Part shown: one piece after another, positions 59,270 through 64,000 of the stretch
How positions within the stretch are numbered: position 1 is the stretch's first letter
How the letters are laid out: each line of letters opens with the position of its first letter
Assembly: GCF_000276665.1 (NCBI RefSeq)
Contig: NW_004955423.1
Span: 11,021,382-11,085,381 of the forward strand
From: Chinchilla lanigera
Lineage: Eukaryota > Chordata > Mammalia > Rodentia > Chinchillidae
Direction: 5' to 3'
DNA: 64,000 nt
Translations under genes and position numbers: made by a program
Notes under the pieces: model-generated
What the model saw: the letters and a program-made list of their open reading frames with translations, nothing else
What the model was told of the DNA's origin: nothing
The model's database searches: none

Positions 59270-60600
59270 AGAGGCTGTGAGAATGAGGGGGAATGAACTA
59301 GACTCAGAGCCCCACATGAGGCAAGCAGAAGCAGCTCGCATGAGAGAGGGGCTGAAATCTTCATTTGGAGTGTCCACTGTCCACACTGTAAGAAAGGTAA
59401 GGTATAGCAGGAGAGCCATAGACGCAGACAGGGCTGAATACGTTTCCTAGGCCCTGCACTTGCTATTTATCTACTTTTAGCTTTACTTTCTCCTTGTACA
59501 TAATGCAATATATAATGTTATGAACCATAATACTTCTAAGGGATAAGAACTGACTAAAATATAGCTTTGAATTCTTTGACTTAAATACATTAACTTTCAT
59601 ATTCTTTTTTAATTTTAGGGCAAAAAATAAAAGAAATGAAAAATTCTTATTGCTTACAAATAATTGAAATAACTTTAATCTTTGCAAATATGTGAATAAA
59701 GATATTATAAAAATAATATGATAGATAACATGAATCATGAAAATGGAAAATATGTCTACAGTACAGAGCTATGGAATTTAATAATTTAATTCTAAAATAA
59801 TTTTGACTGCATCATTGTTCCAGAAACATGATCAAAGACAATTGCTATATACAAATGTGACTAGAGTGAAGTAATAAATAATATACATTAGAAGTAAATG
59901 TAAATATTATACTGTAAATAAAACGTTATACTATTTTAGCTTTGCCAGTCATTTTAATTTTCTTTCATTGTTTTATAACAAATATTAGAAGAAAGCATCC
60001 TCAACTCTTTGGGAAATGACTCTTTTTGATTTCAAATTGCATTAGAACAAAACCCATAATAACAGAATAATATGTCTGACACATGGTTTTCCTTCAGGAG
60101 ATATTGAGTTTTTAGATTTTACCAAGTCCCTTGGAAGCTTTAGGGTTCTTATGATGCCCAGAGTCAATTTTGAGCAACTTTGCAATTTACGATAGGGAAT
60201 CTTAATTCAAACTCAACAAAACACTGAAAGAAGGAATGTTTTGGGGGCAATTAGGCTTCTCCCAGGACATCAATATGAGATTCCCTGACGGTGAGAATAA
60301 AGATGTAAATAAAATATATCCATAATACTGCAATATGTTTAATAGTAATAATGCTAAAAATCCTAAGTTAAAAAAAAAGGCTTATCCATTTCATTGTGAG
60401 AATTAAGACTAAATCTAAAGGCAAAACGTAAGTACATGAGATTTTACCAATTACAAAATCCCTACGTAGTGCTTCTATTTACACATTTACTGTTTGTTAA
60501 AGTTTTTGTGTGATGTAACATGTTCTGATTTGGATTCAATCAAGGACAAACAATAAATAATTTTGTGTTATAGTCCAACAATACCTCCTGCTTACATTCA
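59270..60600. other. unique AT-rich stretch
   Basis: No repeat family or gene was recognised. Confidence 0.4.
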
Positions 60601-60639
60601 ATCCACTGTAATTTAAGTACATAGCTTCTAGTCTGTAGT

Positions 60640-60735
60640 ATGCACCAGGTGTGGTTCTTGACGTGAGAGATACAGTACTGAACAAGACTCACAACTATTG
60701 GCTCCCATCCCCCACTTTACCCTATCTTTACAAAT
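60640..60735 (-). mobile_element. L2 LINE 3' fragment
   Basis: 'tatgcaccaggtgtggttct', 'gagatacagtactgaacaag' and 'actattggctccc' match the reversed L2 terminus (TGTGCCAGGCACTGTTC...GGATACAGCAGTGAACAAG). Confidence 0.6.
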
Positions 60736-61004
60736 TTTAATCGCAGTATAATATTACACTGCAGCATGGTGTTAGGAGACATTGTCATTCAGCAACGTAA
60801 ACAAGCTGAAGTGCTGTCAGCCTGATCCATTCATGATAAAGTTTCCTTTTAGCTTTTACCTCATACTTTTAGTAGCCACTGATGATCATTGCCTAGAATC
60901 TATTATCTTATATATTGCTATAAACGGTAGTATTTTGGTTCTTTCATTTTTTTAAAATTTTCTTTTACAGAATTCCTTTGTAAAGTTTGTTTACATGAAA
61001 AGAA

Positions 61005-61135
61005 TTTTGCTCAGGAAAGACAGATTAGGAGGAGGGAGGGTAACATGGGTGGGAATATAATCAACACACATTATATGCATGAATGAGAATGCCACAATGA
61101 AACACAATTAAGAAGTAAATCATTTTTTAAATAGA
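61005..61135 (+). mobile_element. LINE-1 3' UTR end
   Basis: 'aggagggagggtaacatggg', 'tgggaatataatcaacacac', 'attatatgcatgaatgagaa', 'tgccacaatgaaacac' and an A-rich end resemble the G-rich then ATGATCAAAGTACATTATAT...GTCACAATGAAAC end of rodent L1s. Confidence 0.55.
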
Positions 61136-61710
61136 TGCTTTGTTTTCAACCCTAGATTGGCTTGCTTGTAGAATAAAGTGTGGACTGCCTATGACAGAAA
61201 ACCAAGAATATACCAGTGATAAAGTTTTATTTCTTTTCTTCCCCTGTCATTATAAACTGGGAAATACGAACACATTTGATGAATTTAAAACTAATTACAG
61301 TCCTTTTTTTAATGGTAAAATTGTTTGAAGTTGTTTTCTGGAAACTTTTAACAAGACTGTAGAGGTCTTGGACAGCTACCATTCTGCGTGGTGGAATAGG
61401 ATTTCGAGACTCAATTTGCAAAATTCGTGCCCTGTGACTGGAGTGACCTCTTTCTCTGGGGATCCCGGCTCCCCTTTGTTGAAGGTAATGTTCAGACCCC
61501 AAACACCAGCAAAGCCATTAACTTCATTAGTTCTTTTTTCTAAAATTTACTATAATTTTATATTGTTATTTTTTTGCTTGAGATTTAAGGTTATGGAGTT
61601 TTAAACTTTAAAACTTTATTTATTCCTATGATAGTTATATTCTCGTGAATGGAGATAAAAGTCTTGAACCAGAGCATTACATTTTACTTCATGGTTAAGT
61701 AAATAAAACG

Positions 61711-61801
61711 ATCTTCACTGCACAGGTTAAGAAACGTGAAACTAAAACTAGTGAATGACTAAGAATTTAGTTCCAGGTCTGACTGCAGGCCCTAGGGAGA
61801 A
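61711..61801 (+). repeat. duplicated segment, copy 1 (MIR-related)
   Basis: About 91 bp from ATCTTCACTGCACAGG to GGGAGAAG, matched at 63405-63496 with roughly four substitutions and one indel. The text contains 'aggttaagaaac', 'actagtgaatgactaagaat' and 'ccaggtctgactgcag', which look like the 3' half of a MIR. Confidence 0.92.
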
Positions 61802-63000
61802 GTTCATATCAAAACTAGAAATAAAATTTAATTGTTGAGTGTGACTTTGATTTTTTTTTTTTTAGTGTGTACATTAGTCTTCCCAAATCTTCTCAGAGTA
61901 CTCTTTCAGAAATAACACCATTATTCACCCTACATTTTGTGACAAGATCCAGTCAGTTAAACTTGGCTATATCACCTTTAATCTTTTATGTCCTACAAAA
62001 GTAAGTATTTCATTTGGATGTCATAATTACCCTGGATTCACAATGGCCAAGCAAACCTCTTATAAAGGTGACAGAGTTTCTGCTAATTATCTTCTAAAAA
62101 AATTTAATGAATGGTCTTACAATAATTTATCTTAAATTCCCTTCTGAATACTTACTACCATGATTCACTAGAGGAAGGAACAAAAAGAGAGACATTTCCA
62201 TTGTGCTTTTCTTCTTGAGATATTTAGTCATAATATGGATTATTTTAATGTGAATATTTAATTTAATGAAATTGCTTTGATGACAAATGCAGACGATTTT
62301 AACTGCAAGTAATAAAATTCAACACAAAACTTTTATTAAGGTATGCAAAAAGCCATTTGGAATAACACTATGGAGAACTGGGGTATTCATTACTGGAAAA
62401 GCTTAATCTAAAACTTCCTATAATTTGAGATAATACACTATTTAGGTGATAATGCTTACTGCAAATTTTATAAAAAACAAGTTCCAAAGGCATTTTTCCT
62501 TTAAAAGCTGAATATGTTGCCCTAAATTAGCTGTCCATCTTCAGAACCATAAATATTTTCAAATCTATAAAATGAAAAATTTAAGTAATTATGTTGACAC
62601 ATATTGACTAGCCATATTAAAATCATAGCTTCCCCTACACTGAAATTGTGTACCTGTTGTAGAGATAGTGGTAGTATCCTTGAAGGAAGGAATCAATTAC
62701 AATTCAAAGTGGAACTTCCTCATTACCGTAACAATAGACTCAAAAACCCTGTATGTTAAAATCCCATGGATTTAAACATAAGGATCAAAAAGGGAGCTGG
62801 TAACAAATGAAATTCAAATGCCGAGTTCTGGGGGAAAAGTACTCTAGATGGGATACTAATGTAAACGGATAGCCAGATATTCTGAATTACACAGAGCAAA
62901 TGAGCATAGCCTTAAGGAGGTAAAAATAAAATTTTATGTAATCTTGTACACTGAGACTTGAAAGCATCACAGACCAAATATATCAACTCTTCTAATTCAC
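61802..63000. other. unique AT-rich stretch
   Basis: No repeat family or gene was recognised. Confidence 0.4.
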
Positions 63001-63006
63001 AGTAAT

Positions 63007-63044
63007 TTAGACATACTGTAACTTGAAAGTTTCAGTATGTCTAA
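63007..63044. repeat. 12-bp perfect inverted repeat, 14-nt loop
   Basis: Arms TTAGACATACTG (63007-63018) and CAGTATGTCTAA (63033-63044) are exact reverse complements. The hairpin ends 10 nt before an ID insertion. TTA...TAA ends would suit a small transposon, but no target duplication was found. Confidence 0.92.
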
Positions 63045-63054
63045 AGAAAGAACG

Positions 63055-63146
63055 GGGCTGGGGATTTAGCTCAGCGGCACAGTGTCTGCCTGGCAAGTGC
63101 AAGGTCGTGAGTTCGTTTCCCAATACCAGAAAAAATAAAAAAATAA
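63055..63146 (+). mobile_element. ID SINE
   Basis: GGGGCTGGGGATTTAGCTCA ... GAGTTCGTTTCCCAATACCAG plus an A-rich tail. The direct repeat is imperfect (AAAGAAAGAA / AAACAAAGAA). Confidence 0.94.
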
Positions 63147-63404
63147 ACAAAGAATGACCACTTCCACCCTTCCCTACATTACTCATTTTCTTTATCCATC
63201 AATTTAAAGGTTAACAGACAAGTAGTAAAACTAGTCATATCATTATCTAATTTGATTTTTAAATATTTCTTATTATTAATTATTGTTTTCTTGTGGTTTA
63301 ATTTTATTAAAAAAATTGAGTGCATAATGTATCTCAAGGAATGTGGTAGCCACTTATGTACTTTTGTCATTGTCACTTTAATATATAAGATAGGGCATGG
63401 TAGT

Positions 63405-63496
63405 ATCTTCACTGCATAGGTTAAGAAACATGAAACTAAAACTAGTGAATGACTAAGAATTTAATTCCAGGTCTGACTGCAGTACCCTAGGGAGAA
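63405..63496 (+). repeat. duplicated segment, copy 2 (MIR-related)
   Basis: Partner of 61711-61801, same orientation, 1.7 kb downstream. The flanks differ on both sides, so the match ends sharply. Confidence 0.92.
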
Positions 63497-63554
63497 GAAA
63501 GAGAGGTGGGGGGATTACAGGTAATTATGTACAAAGTGTGCTCAAAAATACAGT

Positions 63555-63790
63555 GGATATTTAAATTTTAAAATATATTACAGTAAAAGACACAGTGCCA
63601 TGAATCCACCTCAGAATATTCCCCCTTACTTTGACTTTGGGAAAGAGCCAAAAGTTGCCTGGTGCCAGATTTGGTGGATAAGGAGGATGAGGGCACTGAA
63701 TGTTTCTAGGAGCTTCACTTTCCCTTGAGTGGCATGTGGCAGCAGATTCACTGTGGTTTTGATTACACCTCCTAAGGCCATTCACAAAAC
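63555..63790 (-). pseudogene. mariner/Tc1-type transposase remnant
   Basis: The minus-strand frame at 63561-63785 contains HPPYPPNLAPGNFWLFPKVK. This matches the signature HPPYSPDLAP(C/N)DFFLFPKLK found just before the last catalytic region of mariner-family DDE transposases. The motif Asp (in SPD) is replaced by Asn, the frame ends soon after, and the N-terminal two thirds are absent. A dead fossil of a DNA transposon, or of a retrocopied mariner-derived gene. Identified by motif only. Confidence 0.72.
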
Positions 63791-63844
63791 AAGACTTCCC
63801 GAACTGCCTCAGAAAGTGGCAAGAATAATGAGTGCCATGCCTTG

Positions 63845-64000
63845 TGTCCAGGTGTCCGCCCTCGTGGCATCACAGGTGGGGCTTTTTTCAGAGGATGCTG
63901 GGTCTAGAGTATGTGACGCTGGCTTAAGGGTGTGTGATTACCAAATCTCTCCACTGATTGGTTTGGCACTGCCCTAATCCTGTTAGTCTAGATACAATAT
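63845..64000 (+). mobile_element. MaLR-type LTR, cut by window end
   Basis: 'cacaggtggggcttttttca', 'agagtatgtgacgctggctt', 'ctccactgattggtttggca' align with the 5' half of the LTR at 44329. The 3' half lies beyond the window. The left limit is approximate. Confidence 0.5.

Overview
The window is AT-rich intergenic or intronic DNA from a placental mammal, almost certainly a rodent. The evidence is its repeat content: many tRNA-Ala-derived ID SINEs with A-rich tails and target-site duplications, B1 (7SL) SINEs, two dimeric B1-ID (B1-dID type) SINEs, MaLR LTRs, LINE-1 fragments, and ancient mammalian MIR, L2, hAT-Charlie, Tigger and mariner fossils. The ID family has its own diagnostic form (GTCGTGAGTTCG in the B-box region, GGTACCGG near the 3' end). 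That form, together with the B1-dID dimers, points away from mouse and rat. A castorid- or heteromyid-like lineage is a guess only. There is no bacterial-style gene, operon or CRISPR, and no protein-coding gene I can name.

Layout. 0-3.1 kb: ID remnant, TCTA microsatellite, then two MaLR LTRs back to back. 3.1-9 kb: mostly unique AT-rich DNA with two B1 SINEs. 9-13 kb: L2, a Tigger fossil, two ID copies and a 12-bp hairpin. 13-19 kb: mostly unique, with a 19-bp perfect hairpin at 14.5 kb. 19-28.4 kb: an L2 split by an ID, a reversed MaLR LTR, an older tRNA-type SINE, L1 and hAT fragments, then a nested MaLR/L1/ID structure. 28.4-32 kb: unique, the best stretch for conserved non-coding elements. 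32-45 kb: MIR cluster, L2, ID copies, MaLR LTRs including a provirus-like LTR-internal-LTR unit (39.66-40.90 kb), and one exon-like segment at 42.65 kb. 45-51 kb: TG/TA palindrome, ID copies, MaLR LTRs, B1-dID with an ID inserted beside it. 51-56 kb: MER5A-like element, a coding-like minus-strand segment, two young ID copies, another B1-dID. 56-64 kb: unique DNA, a 23-bp minisatellite, L2 pieces, a ~92-bp segment present twice 1.7 kb apart, a mariner transposase remnant and a MaLR LTR cut by the window end.

Nothing here behaves as a set of cooperating genes. The recurring theme is retroposition: 14 ID-family copies plus two older tRNA-type SINEs, most flanked by direct repeats. The open reading frames are short and overlap repeats or lack any recognisable domain. 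The only clear protein signature is the mariner transposase motif near 63.7 kb. The most useful leads are two exon-like segments, one coding-like minus-strand segment, the recent duplication near the right end, and several perfect inverted repeats.
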